Below, piece by piece: positions 56,034 to 64,000 of a DNA stretch of 64,000 bases. The stretch is from positions 43,330 to 107,329 of the forward strand of contig JAJRSA010000009.1 of assembly GCA_024279035.1 (NCBI GenBank). The letters run 5' to 3'. The notes below the pieces were generated by a model that saw only the letters and a program-made list of their open reading frames with translations, made no database searches and was not told where the DNA came from. The first letter of the stretch is position 1. Each line of letters opens with the position of its first letter. A program made the position numbers and the translations under genes. Source of the stretch: Alphaproteobacteria bacterium (GTDB lineage: Bacteria > Pseudomonadota > Alphaproteobacteria > Micavibrionales > Micavibrionaceae).

Positions 56034-56309
56034 ATGCTGGGGCCGATTAACGCATATCAAGTACAACAACAGAGTGTACAAAGCACACAAGTTAGAAATC
56101 CAAACTCACAGCCCTTTTTAGCCCAAGAGCAAAATTCCTCACGCTCTGAGCGTTTAAACGAAACGCGTCGCACAGGGGAAGCTCTTGCCAATACAAACAA
56201 AACCCAAAATCAAAACAAAGAGTCACAAGATATTTCAGAGGAGAGACTTGAAAGCATTTTGTCTCAAGGCATTACAGAGCGCGGGTCTTTACTCGATGTT
56301 TTCGCTTAA
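56034..56309 (+). CDS. Small Gln/Asn/Ser-rich hypothetical protein
   Basis: 91 aa, low complexity and hydrophilic, rich in Gln, Asn, Ser and Thr, with a C-terminal RGSLLDVFA. Short proteins with such an end occur in alphaproteobacteria, but I cannot name the family. A GGGGTAAAAA stretch precedes the ATG. It ends 2 bases before the amn stop on the other strand. Confidence 0.55.
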   Translation: MLGPINAYQVQQQSVQSTQVRNPNSQPFLAQEQNSSRSERLNETRRTGEALANTNKTQNQNKESQDISEERLESILSQGITERGSLLDVFA

Positions 56310-56311
56310 CC

Positions 56312-57787
56312 CTACTGAAACGCAACCTCATTAAATGATCTTAATTTACGGCTATGGAGCTTAGACGGTCCAATTTCACGCAGAAGGGTCATGGTTCGTA
56401 ACCCAATCTTTAAATGTTGATCCACACGCTGACGATAAAACTTATCCGCCATACCGGGGAGTTTGAGCTGTCCATGTAAGGGTTTATCAGAGACACACAA
56501 CAAGGTACCGTAAGGCACTCGAAAGCGGAATCCATTCGCGGCAATTGTACCTGACTCCATATCGAGGGCTATGGCACGGCTTTGGCTGAGACGTCTGTTT
56601 TGACGAATAAGAGAGCGAAACTCCCAGTTTCTATCATCTACGGTGGCGACCGTCCCTGTCCGCATGATATTTTTGAGTTCATAGCCCTGCAACCCTGTGA
56701 CTTCACTGACCGATTGCTCTAACGCCAATTGAATTTCTGAGAGAGGCGGAATAGGAATGCTTGGGTGGAGGTCTTTATACAAGACGTTGTCCTCCCGAAT
56801 ATAGGCATGTGCCAACACGTAATCACCCATATTCTGGGAGTTCCGCAACCCTGCACAATGCCCTAACATCAACCATGCATGAGGACGTAAAACGGCGATA
56901 TGATCTGTAATTGTTTTTGCATTGGAGGGGCCAACGCCAATATTAACCATGGTGATCCCTGATCCATCAGGGCGTTTTAAATGATAGGCGGGCATTTGAG
57001 GAAGACGCGCGAGGGCAAAGCCTTCTTCATCTGGGGGAGACTCTTTTAAACTCTTATTATATTGTATTTTATTCCCTGGCTCGACAAAGGCGTGATAGCC
57101 TTCTCCATTTACATTTTCTGCCATTAAATTCTCTGCATGGGCAACAAACTCATCAATATAAAATTGATAGTTTGTAAAAATCACGTAATTTTGAAAATGC
57201 TTTGAATTTGTGGCCGTATAGTGACGCAAACGCATGAGGCTGACATCTACACGAGGCGCCGTAAATAAAGCCAGTGGCTCAGATGACCCCTCTGACACGA
57301 TATTCGTCCCATTCGCAACCTCATCGTTCATCATGCTTAAATCAGGTTGGTCAAATAACTCAGGAAGAAGCGCCATTTGCTCATCCGTTAAATCATTTTC
57401 CAGATGAAATTCTTCCCCCAACGCAAAATGGACAGGAATAGGCACATCGCTTAAACCAACTTCAACGGCCGTATCATGGTTTTGTAACAGGAGGCAGATT
57501 TGCTCTTTGTAATACTCAGAAAAAATAGTGGGATTTGTGAGAGTGACCTCATAAATTCCCGGCTTTGGAACAAACCCATAGGCGCGTCGAATATCTTTGC
57601 GTGTGGCGGTCTTTGTCGAAATGCGCAACCGAGGATAAAATGCCTGTACTTTTTTCTTTGGAATTTTCCCGTGTGAAAAGGCTTTAAATTGCGTGCATAA
57701 ATAGTCAACACTGTCTTGATAGAGACTTTCTATCGCCTCACAAGCTTGCTGTGCGTCTTTATATTTTTTAAGGGATTTGTGTGTCAT
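56312..57787 (-). CDS. amn: AMP nucleosidase
   Basis: 491 aa. Splits AMP into adenine and ribose-5-phosphate. The N-terminal AMP-nucleosidase domain (about 1-180) is followed by a PNP_UDP-type core: MVNIGVGPSNAKTITDHIA, LMLGHCAGLR, and the ALDMESGTIAANGFRFRVPYGTLLCVSDKPLHG catalytic stretch seen in pieces. Length is normal. It is downstream of ftsY on the same strand. Confidence 0.93.
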   Translation of the reverse strand: MTHKSLKKYKDAQQACEAIESLYQDSVDYLCTQFKAFSHGKIPKKKVQAFYPRLRISTKTATRKDIRRAYGFVPKPGIYEVTLTNPTIFSEYYKEQICLLLQNHDTAVEVGLSDVPIPVHFALGEEFHLENDLTDEQMALLPELFDQPDLSMMNDEVANGTNIVSEGSSEPLALFTAPRVDVSLMRLRHYTATNSKHFQNYVIFTNYQFYIDEFVAHAENLMAENVNGEGYHAFVEPGNKIQYNKSLKESPPDEEGFALARLPQMPAYHLKRPDGSGITMVNIGVGPSNAKTITDHIAVLRPHAWLMLGHCAGLRNSQNMGDYVLAHAYIREDNVLYKDLHPSIPIPPLSEIQLALEQSVSEVTGLQGYELKNIMRTGTVATVDDRNWEFRSLIRQNRRLSQSRAIALDMESGTIAANGFRFRVPYGTLLCVSDKPLHGQLKLPGMADKFYRQRVDQHLKIGLRTMTLLREIGPSKLHSRKLRSFNEVAFQ

Positions 57788-57839
57788 GGCTCCTATAATA
57801 GCTCATAGTTCATTAGGAAAAAGTAAAGAAAACAAAAAA

Positions 57840-59036
57840 TTAAGAGGCCTCCACATCTTCATCAGGGTCAAGCCCGACAAGAGAGTAGGCAAACTCCTCA
57901 GGATGGAAGGATTGAAGGTCTTCAATTTCCTCTCCGACCCCAATTGCATGAATAGGGAGTTTAAACTGATCAGCCAGAGACACAACAACCCCTCCTTTGG
58001 CAGAGCCATCAAGCTTGGTGACAATGAGTCCTGTGATGTGTGCAATCTCTTTAAAGCTTTGAAGTTGTGCGTGTGCATTTTGTCCTGTAGTAGAATCCAA
58101 CACAAGCAACGTTGAATGAGGGATGCTTTCATCATGTTTTTTTAGGACACGAATTATTTTTTCCAACTCATCCATCAAATTCTTTTTGTTGTGAAGGCGT
58201 CCTGCCGTATCAATCAAGAGGATATCTGCCCCCTCTTCTTTTGCTTGCGTATAGGCCTCATACGCAACCGCCGCCGCATCTGAGCCTAAGTCTTTCTTGA
58301 TCAAAGGACATCCCACACGGTCTGCCCAAATTTGAAGCTGTTCAAGAGCTGCGGCACGGAAGGTGTCCCCCGCCGCCATCACAATCTTTTTGCCTTGTTT
58401 GTAATGCATGTGATACGCGAGTTTTCCGATCGTTGTGGTTTTCCCTACACCATTCACGCCACACACCAAAATGACCCGAGGGCCTGAGTCCAAAGGGCTT
58501 ACATCTAATGCCTGCGCCACAGGCTGTAAGATCGCAGAGATTTTCTCTGCCAAGGCCTGTTTTATTTCCCGTTCATCAACATCTTTCCCAAAACGATCTT
58601 TGGCGATTTCTTTGGCTAGCTCCATTGCCGTTTGAGGTCCTAGATCAGCCTCAATCAGAGCGTCTTCTAACGCTTCAACAGCCTCTTCATCAAGTTTTTT
58701 CTTTGTTAAAACATCGCCAAGCCCTTTGGTCAATTTGTGGGATGACTTTGAAAGGCCTTGCGACAAGCGAGAGAGCCAGCCTCCGCTTTCAATCTCTGTC
58801 GCCTCTTCTTTTCCGCTATTTAAGGGAGAAAGCTCAGGAAGAGGCTCTTCCTCAATCATCGCATCAAGGATCTCAGTCTCAGTTGGCTCTAGTCTATGTT
58901 GTAAATCTTCACTGATATCTGCATCATATTCCACAGGCAACTCAAGCTCTGGCTCACCATCAGGATGAAGAACTTTATTTTCGGCCTCGTGAACATCTTG
59001 TTCTGCCGCGTTTTTTCTCTTACGCCAAAATACCAT
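57840..59036 (-). CDS. ftsY: Signal recognition particle receptor FtsY
   Basis: 398 aa. An acidic N-terminal A domain of about 90 residues, then NG domain: GVNGVGKTTTIGKLA P-loop, DTFRAAALEQL, DTAGRLHNKKNLMDEL and TKLDGSAKGGVVVSLA. GTPase that docks SRP-ribosome complexes at the membrane. mtaB precedes it by 12 bases; its partner Ffh is 1.8 kb away on the other strand. Confidence 0.96.
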   Translation of the reverse strand: MVFWRKRKNAAEQDVHEAENKVLHPDGEPELELPVEYDADISEDLQHRLEPTETEILDAMIEEEPLPELSPLNSGKEEATEIESGGWLSRLSQGLSKSSHKLTKGLGDVLTKKKLDEEAVEALEDALIEADLGPQTAMELAKEIAKDRFGKDVDEREIKQALAEKISAILQPVAQALDVSPLDSGPRVILVCGVNGVGKTTTIGKLAYHMHYKQGKKIVMAAGDTFRAAALEQLQIWADRVGCPLIKKDLGSDAAAVAYEAYTQAKEEGADILLIDTAGRLHNKKNLMDELEKIIRVLKKHDESIPHSTLLVLDSTTGQNAHAQLQSFKEIAHITGLIVTKLDGSAKGGVVVSLADQFKLPIHAIGVGEEIEDLQSFHPEEFAYSLVGLDPDEDVEAS

Positions 59037-59048
59037 AATGGAGACATC

Positions 59049-60296
59049 TTAGCAGATAAGAACATTCTCCTCAATAGTCTTTGGGCTGAGACAGACCAAT
59101 TCTCCCTGCTCATGTTTATGAGGTAAACGCACAGGAGAAAAGTTCTCAGAACGTCCAAAATTATTTTTTTCTACAATGACTTTATGTTCTTTATTGATCT
59201 GATTTATTAAGAATTTACTGAGTTGTTTTTCTCCCGCTTCTCTTAATAAAGAGGCGCGTTCTTTTCGAATTTGAGGAGGGACTTGAGGCATTTTTACAGC
59301 GGGAGTGCCCTCACGCTCTGAGTAAGGGAAGACATGACAATATACCAAGTCACATTCCTCAATAATATCAAGCGTGTTTTTAAACATTTCATCACTCTCT
59401 GTTGGAAATCCTGCTATAATATCTGCGCCAAAGGCCATATCAGGACGCAGATCTCTGGCACGGCGTACCATATTAATTGCATCTTGGCGTAAATGGCGGC
59501 GCTTCATCCGCTTTAAGATCATATCATCCCCCGCTTGCAAGCTCATATGAAGATGGGGCATCAAACGAGGCTCTTCCGCAATCAAGCGCCATAAATCATC
59601 ATCTATTTCAACAGGATCAAGGGAAGAGAGACGCAAACGCGGCAAGTCTGGAACAAGAGCCAACATTCGACGGATCATTTGACCCAATGTTGGGGTTCCA
59701 GAGAGGTCAGCGCCGTAAGAGGTGACATCCACCCCCGTCAACACAATCTCCTTGTACCCCTGTTCAACCAGAGCCTGTACTTGTTTGACAATCTCTCCAA
59801 TCGGGACGGAACGTGAATTTCCTCGTCCATAGGGAATAATACAAAACGTACAACGATGATCACACCCATTTTGCACCTGCACAAAGGCACGCGCCCGTCC
59901 CTCGAACCCCTCCACGAGATGAGAGGCCGTTTCAGTGACACTCATGATGTCATTCACAAGAATTTTCTGATCTCCCATAGTCAACCATGTACTTGCGTCC
60001 AACTTCACATCATTCCCAATCACATGATCAACCCCCTCCATATCTGCATATATATCTGGGTTAATCTGTGCAGAACAGCCTGTTACAATGATTTTCTTAT
60101 CTGGATTCTGGCGATTGAGTTTTCGTATAGATTGCCGCGCCTGACGCTCTGCCTCTTTGGTTACAGCACAGGTATTCACAATAATAGTATCCCTCATCCC
60201 CGCATTCTCTGCATGCGCGCGCATCACTTCACTCTCATACGTATTCAAGCGACATCCAAAAGTGACGAGTTGTGGTTGTAGGGTCTTTTTAGTCAT
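59049..60296 (-). CDS. mtaB: tRNA ms2t6A37 methylthiotransferase
   Basis: 415 aa radical-SAM enzyme. The UPF0004 domain opens VTFGCRLNTYESEVM, with Cys at NTCAVT and GCSAQ, then the radical-SAM CxxxCxxC motif in GCDHRCTFCIIPYGRGNSRS, and a TRAM-like end. The Cys pattern and length fit MtaB rather than MiaB. ATG 60296 is chosen to match the family start; a TTG at 60332 is in frame. Confidence 0.92.
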   Translation of the reverse strand: MTKKTLQPQLVTFGCRLNTYESEVMRAHAENAGMRDTIIVNTCAVTKEAERQARQSIRKLNRQNPDKKIIVTGCSAQINPDIYADMEGVDHVIGNDVKLDASTWLTMGDQKILVNDIMSVTETASHLVEGFEGRARAFVQVQNGCDHRCTFCIIPYGRGNSRSVPIGEIVKQVQALVEQGYKEIVLTGVDVTSYGADLSGTPTLGQMIRRMLALVPDLPRLRLSSLDPVEIDDDLWRLIAEEPRLMPHLHMSLQAGDDMILKRMKRRHLRQDAINMVRRARDLRPDMAFGADIIAGFPTESDEMFKNTLDIIEECDLVYCHVFPYSEREGTPAVKMPQVPPQIRKERASLLREAGEKQLSKFLINQINKEHKVIVEKNNFGRSENFSPVRLPHKHEQGELVCLSPKTIEENVLIC

Positions 60297-60379
60297 AGGC
60301 TGGACGGTATAGGAGTTTTTACTAGGTTTCAAGCTCTCTTCATTTGTATAAAATTAACTATAATTTCAATCATTTGTTT

Positions 60380-60409
60380 TTGCACAAACGGACTCTCCTG
60401 TTATATACT
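60380..60409 (+). promoter_or_regulatory. Promoter of the small membrane protein gene
   Basis: TTGCAC (60380-60385), 18-base spacer, TATACT (60404-60409). The product of this promoter would begin near 60416, 28 bases before the small gene's ATG. Confidence 0.55.
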
Positions 60410-60443
60410 GAGAGATAAGACACATTTCTAAGAAAGATATCTT

Positions 60444-60638
60444 ATGGTCTACAGATACAGTAAAAAACAGATCCGACGGCGAGATGCTATTTTTGGAGGG
60501 CTTCTTTTGCTTATTCTCCTTGTGCTTATTATTACTTTTTTCTTTATCAGTCTTATGGACGCCTCAAGTGCCTCCAATATCACATCAGATTTTTTGACCG
60601 TCTGTTATACACAAGACACACATGAAATCTGCCTGTAA
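60444..60638 (+). CDS. Small single-pass membrane protein
   Basis: 64 aa: a basic start MVYRYSKKQIRRRD, one strong membrane helix (about 17-38) and a short C-terminal part with two Cys. No family recognised. It has a good promoter, a weak AAGAAAG ribosome site, and lies upstream of a terminator-like hairpin and ffh. An opposing frame (60585-60773) overlaps its 3' end and was rejected. Confidence 0.5.
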   Translation: MVYRYSKKQIRRRDAIFGGLLLLILLVLIITFFFISLMDASSASNITSDFLTVCYTQDTHEICL

Positions 60639-60747
60639 ACCCACCTGTGAGATAAACCTCTTGACCTGTCCCTTAAAAACAATGTAGTCTCCCCCTGTTT
60701 TCATGACATTGGCGTCACACCCATGTCCATTGTGAGAAGCAAGGATA

Positions 60748-60785
60748 CCCCCCGTCAGCGAAGTTACGCTCACTGGGGTGTTTTT
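60748..60785 (+). terminator. Terminator-like hairpin upstream of ffh
   Basis: CCCC...GTCAGCG pairs with CGCTCAC...GGGG around AAGTTA with two mismatched pairs, followed by GTTTTT. It sits 20 bases before the ffh start, so it either ends the upstream small transcript or acts as an attenuator. Confidence 0.5.
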
Positions 60786-60804
60786 AGTTGGAGTTTTAAG
60801 GGAT

Positions 60805-62391
60805 ATGTTTCAGTCTTTAAGTGATCGATTAGGTGGAATTTTTGACGGGCTTCGGGGGAAAGGAAACCTGAAGGAAGAGGACGTCAATAGCGCCATGCGT
60901 GAAATCCGCATTGCCTTGCTTGAGGCAGATGTCGCCCTCCCCGTTGTCAAAGACTTTATCAATACGGTCAAAGACCAAGCCATTGGTCAAAACGTTGTGA
61001 AAGGGGTTAACCCTGTGCAACAAGTGATCAAAATTGTCAATGATGCGATGATTGAGATGTTGGGCTCGGATGAGTCTGAGCTTTTGGTCTTGAATGCGAA
61101 AGCGCCTGCTGCTCTCTTAATGGTCGGACTTCAAGGATCAGGAAAAACAACCTCTTCTGCCAAAATTGCTAAATTCCTCACTGACAAACACAATAAAAAA
61201 GTTTTGATGGCTGGACTTGATGTTCATCGCCCTGCCGCGCAAGAACAATTGGCTCAGCTTGGAGAGCAAACGGCTATTTCCACACTCCCTATTGTCAAAG
61301 GAAATACCCCTCTCGACATTGCCAAACGTGCTATGGAGATGGGGCGACTTGAAGGGTATGACATTGTTATACTCGATACGGCAGGACGGCTTTCTATCGA
61401 TGACACATTGATGGAAGAAGTCGTACAGATTAAAAAAGCGACAAACCCCGTTGAAATCCTTCTTGTGGCCGATGCAATGATAGGACAAGATGCAGTTAAT
61501 GTTGCCAAAGCCTTTGATGAAAAGCTCTCTATCACAGGCATTATGCTCACCCGCGTGGATGGAGATGCCCGCGGAGGCGCCGCCATGTCCATGCGAGGTA
61601 TCACAGGCAAACCCGTCAAATTGATTGGGGTCGGTGAAAAATGGAGCGAGATTGAAGCCTTCCACCCCGACCGTATTACCAGCCGTATTTTAGGCATGGG
61701 AGACGTTGTCTCTCTGGTTGAAAAAGCCGTTGAAATCGTTGATGAAGAAGACGCCGCCAAAATGGCGGAGAAATTTAGAAAGGGCAAGTTTGACTTTGAC
61801 GACATGCTCTCTCAAATGCGTCAGATGAATAAAATGGGAGGCGCAAGCGCTCTTATGAAGATGCTCCCCGGACTTGGGAAATTTGCAGATCAGATTGAAA
61901 ACGCCAATCTGGAAGGCACAGTCCTCAAAAAACAAGAAGCCATGATCCTCTCCATGACCAAAGCAGAGCGCGCACGCCCTTCTCTTTTAAACGCATCCAG
62001 AAAGCGACGAATAGCAACTGGGTCAGGAGGAACTGTCCAAGACTTAAATCGATTAGTGAAGCAACATGCCCAGATGGAAAAGATGATGAAACGCATGAAG
62101 AAGATGGGCATGAGTGGCATGATGAAACAAATGAAAAGCCTGATGGGCGGAAAAGACGCCGCCATGATGGATGAATTAGAAGGCATGAATGACGCCGAGG
62201 CCATGTCTCTCTTACAGAAAGAACAAGCAGGCTCAGGACTCTCACCCGAAGGACTAGGCCCAAACCCCTTTGATATTGGTGGAGGAAGCCTGGGCGGAGG
62301 ACTCCCTGGACTAGGAGGCGCTATGGCCGGTCTTCCCGGCATGAACACGCGTGGCGGGACAAAGAAAAACCGTAAGAAGAAAAAGAGATAA
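60805..62391 (+). CDS. ffh: Signal recognition particle protein Ffh
   Basis: 528 aa from ATG 60805 with AAGGGAT upstream. NG GTPase domain with P-loop GLQGSGKTTSSAK (about 108-120), DVHRPAAQEQL, DTAGRLSIDD and TRVDGDARGGAAMS; the Met-rich M domain with ERARPSLLNASRKRRIA-type RNA-binding helix (seen split) and a Gly/Met-rich tail. Binds 4.5S RNA and signal peptides. Followed by rpsP. Confidence 0.97.
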   Translation: MFQSLSDRLGGIFDGLRGKGNLKEEDVNSAMREIRIALLEADVALPVVKDFINTVKDQAIGQNVVKGVNPVQQVIKIVNDAMIEMLGSDESELLVLNAKAPAALLMVGLQGSGKTTSSAKIAKFLTDKHNKKVLMAGLDVHRPAAQEQLAQLGEQTAISTLPIVKGNTPLDIAKRAMEMGRLEGYDIVILDTAGRLSIDDTLMEEVVQIKKATNPVEILLVADAMIGQDAVNVAKAFDEKLSITGIMLTRVDGDARGGAAMSMRGITGKPVKLIGVGEKWSEIEAFHPDRITSRILGMGDVVSLVEKAVEIVDEEDAAKMAEKFRKGKFDFDDMLSQMRQMNKMGGASALMKMLPGLGKFADQIENANLEGTVLKKQEAMILSMTKAERARPSLLNASRKRRIATGSGGTVQDLNRLVKQHAQMEKMMKRMKKMGMSGMMKQMKSLMGGKDAAMMDELEGMNDAEAMSLLQKEQAGSGLSPEGLGPNPFDIGGGSLGGGLPGLGGAMAGLPGMNTRGGTKKNRKKKKR

Positions 62392-62440
62392 CCACTTATT
62401 TAAAAAACATAATTGAACAAACATAAAAAGGAGAAAAATT

Positions 62441-62926
62441 ATGGCACTAGCAATCAGACTGTCTCGCGGGGGACGTAAAAATAGACCGCATTACTCAATT
62501 GTTGTGGCCGATTCACGAATGCCCCGTGACGGACGCTTTATTGAGAAATTGGGGACATACAACCCTCTTTTGGCCAAAGATGATGAAAAGCGTGTAACGC
62601 TCAACGGAGAACGCATCACCTATTGGCTTGGAGAAGGCGCAAAAGCCTCTGAGCGTGTTGCAATATTTCTCGGAAAAGCAGGATTAGCACCTGTTCCCGA
62701 GCACAGAAAAAGCATTCAAAAAGCCCTCCCCAAAGCCAAAGCGCAAGAGCGTTTAGCCGAGAAGGAAGAAAAAGCTAAAGCTGCAGAAGACGCTAAAAAA
62801 CAAGCTAAAGAAGAGGCTAAAGTAGCAAGCGAAGCAGAAAAAGAAGCCCCTATAGCTGAAGAGACTCCCGTTACTGAAGAGGTGCCTGTTGAAGACAAAG
62901 CCTCTGAAGAAACCGCCGAATCTTAA
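62441..62926 (+). CDS. rpsP: 30S ribosomal protein S16
   Basis: 161 aa. The first 85 residues are canonical S16 ([41 protein letters not shown]). The C-terminal 75 residues are an Ala/Glu/Lys-rich extension that ends acidic, longer than in most bacteria but seen in several alphaproteobacteria. AAAAGGAG precedes the ATG. Part of the ffh-rpsP-rimM block. Confidence 0.96.
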   Translation: MALAIRLSRGGRKNRPHYSIVVADSRMPRDGRFIEKLGTYNPLLAKDDEKRVTLNGERITYWLGEGAKASERVAIFLGKAGLAPVPEHRKSIQKALPKAKAQERLAEKEEKAKAAEDAKKQAKEEAKVASEAEKEAPIAEETPVTEEVPVEDKASEETAES

Positions 62927-62937
62927 TATTTTTAACT

Positions 62938-62999
62938 GCCAAGACGCGACGGCGCAAAGTTTTTCTAATAAGAGACTCTTTGCCTCCGTGCGCCTTGGC
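62938..62999. repeat. Inverted repeat between rpsP and rimM
   Basis: GCCAAGACGCGACGGCGCAA (62940-) pairs imperfectly with TTGCCTCCGTGCGCCTTGGC (to 62998), with a loop of about 20 bases. It resembles a common family of dispersed GCCAAGACGC repeats. It could form a strong mRNA hairpin within the operon. Confidence 0.7.
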
Positions 63000-63019
63000 G
63001 TTTTAAAACAGAGAAATAT

Positions 63020-63532
63020 ATGGATAATTCTTCCCGTTTTCGCATTGCCAAAATCACTAGCGCCCATGGCATTAAGGGCTTTGTGAAGATGAAATTCTTT
63101 ATAGACGATCTGTCTATACTAGAAAACGCCCCCCCTCTTTTTATAGGAGAGACAAGCAATGACACGTTTATCCTCACTCTTAAAAATGCCGTTAAAACGC
63201 AATGGGTTGTCCAAATCGCAGGAGTCACCGATCGCAATCGTGCAGAAGAACTGCGTGGAACAGAGCTTTTTATAGAGAACTCCACCCTCCCCTCTGCTCC
63301 AGAGGGGTCCTTTTCCCAACAAGATCTCATAGGCATGACCATTCTCGACAGTACACACACCCCGTTCGGAGAAATCATCGCCGTTCAAAATTTTGGTGCA
63401 GGAGATCTTTTGGAAATCAACCCTCTGACAGGCTCAACCTTCTATTTCCCTTTCAACGAGGACACCTGTCCTGTCATTGACATACAAAATAAAACAATCG
63501 AAACAAAAGGATTAAAAGACTTTATTTTTTGA
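63020..63532 (+). CDS. rimM: Ribosome maturation factor RimM
   Basis: 170 aa. RimM_N beta barrel with FRIAKITSAHGIKGFVKMK, then the PRC-barrel domain starting at LIGMTILDSTHTPFGEI. Assists 30S head assembly together with S19. In this gene order trmD normally follows; here the IS element begins 13 bases after the stop. Confidence 0.94.
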   Translation: MDNSSRFRIAKITSAHGIKGFVKMKFFIDDLSILENAPPLFIGETSNDTFILTLKNAVKTQWVVQIAGVTDRNRAEELRGTELFIENSTLPSAPEGSFSQQDLIGMTILDSTHTPFGEIIAVQNFGAGDLLEINPLTGSTFYFPFNEDTCPVIDIQNKTIETKGLKDFIF

Positions 63533-63606
63533 ATTCGGATAAAGTTGATGTGGCTACACTATTCCGGACAGAAAATGTATAAAGTCTAAAACAAGGAATA
63601 GAAACA

Positions 63607-63858
63607 ATGTCATCAAGAAAATACAAGCAGTATCCCGCAGAATTCAGGGAATCTTCAGCGAGATTAGCGTTAGAATCCGACCAGCCAATCACCCAGACAG
63701 CACGTGAACTTGGGGTTAGTGCCAAGGAATTATATTACTGGATTAAGGTGTATTCAGGTTCAGATAAGGTGTCTGGTCGCGAAAACGTGCCTGCCTCTGA
63801 AGAGATCAAGCGCTTAAAGAAGGAGCTTTCAAGGGTTAAGTTGGAGCGTGATATATAG
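63607..63858 (+). pseudogene. IS3-family transposase OrfA, truncated
   Basis: 83 aa. HTH_Tnp_1 protein with YPAEFRESSARLALESD and TARELGVSAKELYYWIKVY, followed by a leucine-zipper-like helix EEIKRLKKELSRVKLERDI where the stop TAG comes from the inserted IS630-type end. Normal IS3 OrfA continues beyond this helix (with DILKKA), so the gene is cut. The -1 frameshift to OrfB cannot occur here. Confidence 0.8.
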
Positions 63859-64000
63859 CTCTTCTTAATAAGAATCATGCATGTTATACTTTAGCATGAC
63901 TTATCAAACCCCCCACAGGATTGCCGTTTTATCCTTCATTGAAAACGGTGGAAGCAAGGCTCAAGCTGCGAAGATTTTTAAGATTTCTCGCGACACTATC
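63856..64000 (+). mobile_element. IS630-type element, left part
   Basis: Begins TATAG at a TA target inside IS3 orfA, followed by CTCTTCTTAATAAGAATCAT. Family members duplicate TA on insertion. A transposase start lies 40 bases in. The right part is outside the window. Confidence 0.6.
63896..64000 (+). CDS. IS630-family transposase, N-terminal part
   Basis: 35 codons visible, open to the window edge. Start MTYQTPHRIAVLSFIENGG then KAQAAKIFKISRDTI, a helix-turn-helix of the kind that begins IS630/Tc1-like transposases (compare the GxSxxxAAxxFxVSxxT pattern). The catalytic DDE domain is beyond the edge. Confidence 0.7.
   Translation, partial: MTYQTPHRIAVLSFIENGGSKAQAAKIFKISRDTI

Larger units (their letters stand above)
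63546..64000 (+). mobile_element. IS3-family element, left part, interrupted
   Basis: Left end at TGATGTGGCTACACTATTCCGGACAG-type inverted repeat (63546-63571), close to the rimM stop. An orfA starts at 63607. A second element (IS630-type) has inserted at about 63857 and continues to the window edge, so the rest of the IS3 element is not seen. Confidence 0.7.

Noticed and set aside
60585..60773. 62-codon minus-strand frame upstream of ffh
   Set aside because: Its start lies inside the terminator hairpin, there is no ribosome site, and it overlaps a better supported plus-strand small gene.
60640..60785. SRP (4.5S) RNA next to ffh
   Set aside because: The conserved GGAAG/GCAGCC core of SRP RNA is absent; no matching fold was found.
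61890..62348. 152-codon minus-strand frame over ffh
   Set aside because: Pro/Ser/Phe-rich antisense of the Met/Gly-rich M domain; codon-composition artefact.

Overview
The window is a chromosomal segment of an alphaproteobacterium of moderately low GC. The class assignment rests on family content: a DUF1476 ATPase-inhibitor zeta protein beside purQ, DUF1491, DUF2125, a Fur protein without the C-terminal-domain cysteine pair, a HIG1-type twin-membrane protein, an MJ0042 zinc-ribbon protein next to ftsEX, and a SurA-like isomerase divergent from secA. I cannot place the genus. Most of the sequence is dense housekeeping DNA in short operons with 1-4 nt overlaps.

Layout. 1-0.4 kb: Rrf2 regulator at the left edge. 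0.5-2.7 kb: a tiny ORF and an AT-rich gene for a proteasome-like Ntn-hydrolase/TPR protein. 2.8-9.9 kb (minus): rpmB, tgt, then a tight six-gene run (degenerate GGDEF protein, PAS histidine kinase, fur, DUF1491, prfC, SDR). 10-15.9 kb: a frameshifted YgjP-type metalloprotein gene, ruvX, and gatC-gatA-[two secreted Cys-rich paralogues]-gatB. 16-23 kb: DUF4238 protein, a frameshifted DUF4177 gene, ispG-rodZ, ubiG, a HIG1-type gene, etfB-etfA and a frameshifted EamA/SMR-like gene. 23.4-31.9 kb: pentapeptide-repeat protein, a small lipoprotein gene ended by a MITE, ftsEX envelope cluster (zinc ribbon, ftsE, ftsX, ydcF, plsC, DUF2125), tyrA-methyltransferase and mutT. 31.8-36.4 kb: PpiC isomerase divergent from secA, tRNA-Lys, coaD. 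36.4-41.3 kb: three large paralogous pseudopilin-like genes. 41.4-50 kb: gyrA, unknown genes, ssb, uvrA. 50-52.9 kb: RloA/RloB pair with an XRE regulator and a candidate sRNA. 53-57.8 kb: purC-purS versus zeta-purQ, and amn. 57.8-63.5 kb: mtaB-ftsY, then ffh-rpsP-rimM. From 63.5 kb an IS3-type element, itself interrupted by an IS630-type element, sits where trmD would be expected.

How it fits together. The modules serve translation (gatCAB, prfC, tgt, rpmB, rpsP, rimM, tRNA-Lys), protein export (secA, ffh, ftsY, PpiC), division and envelope (ftsEX, rodZ, plsC), purine synthesis (purCSQ, amn), electron transfer (etfAB) and DNA maintenance (gyrA, uvrA, ssb, ruvX, mutT).

The most interesting material is accessory: the proteasome-like/TPR protein; the pseudopilin trio, one with a repeat-built start region; the paired secreted 8-Cys proteins inside the gat operon; a well-formed unannotated sRNA beside RloAB; and a MITE whose ends resemble the IS630 end at the right edge. 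Three genes carry single-base frame changes in short A-tracts, which are either sequence errors or real. All calls are from reading the sequence; no database search was run.
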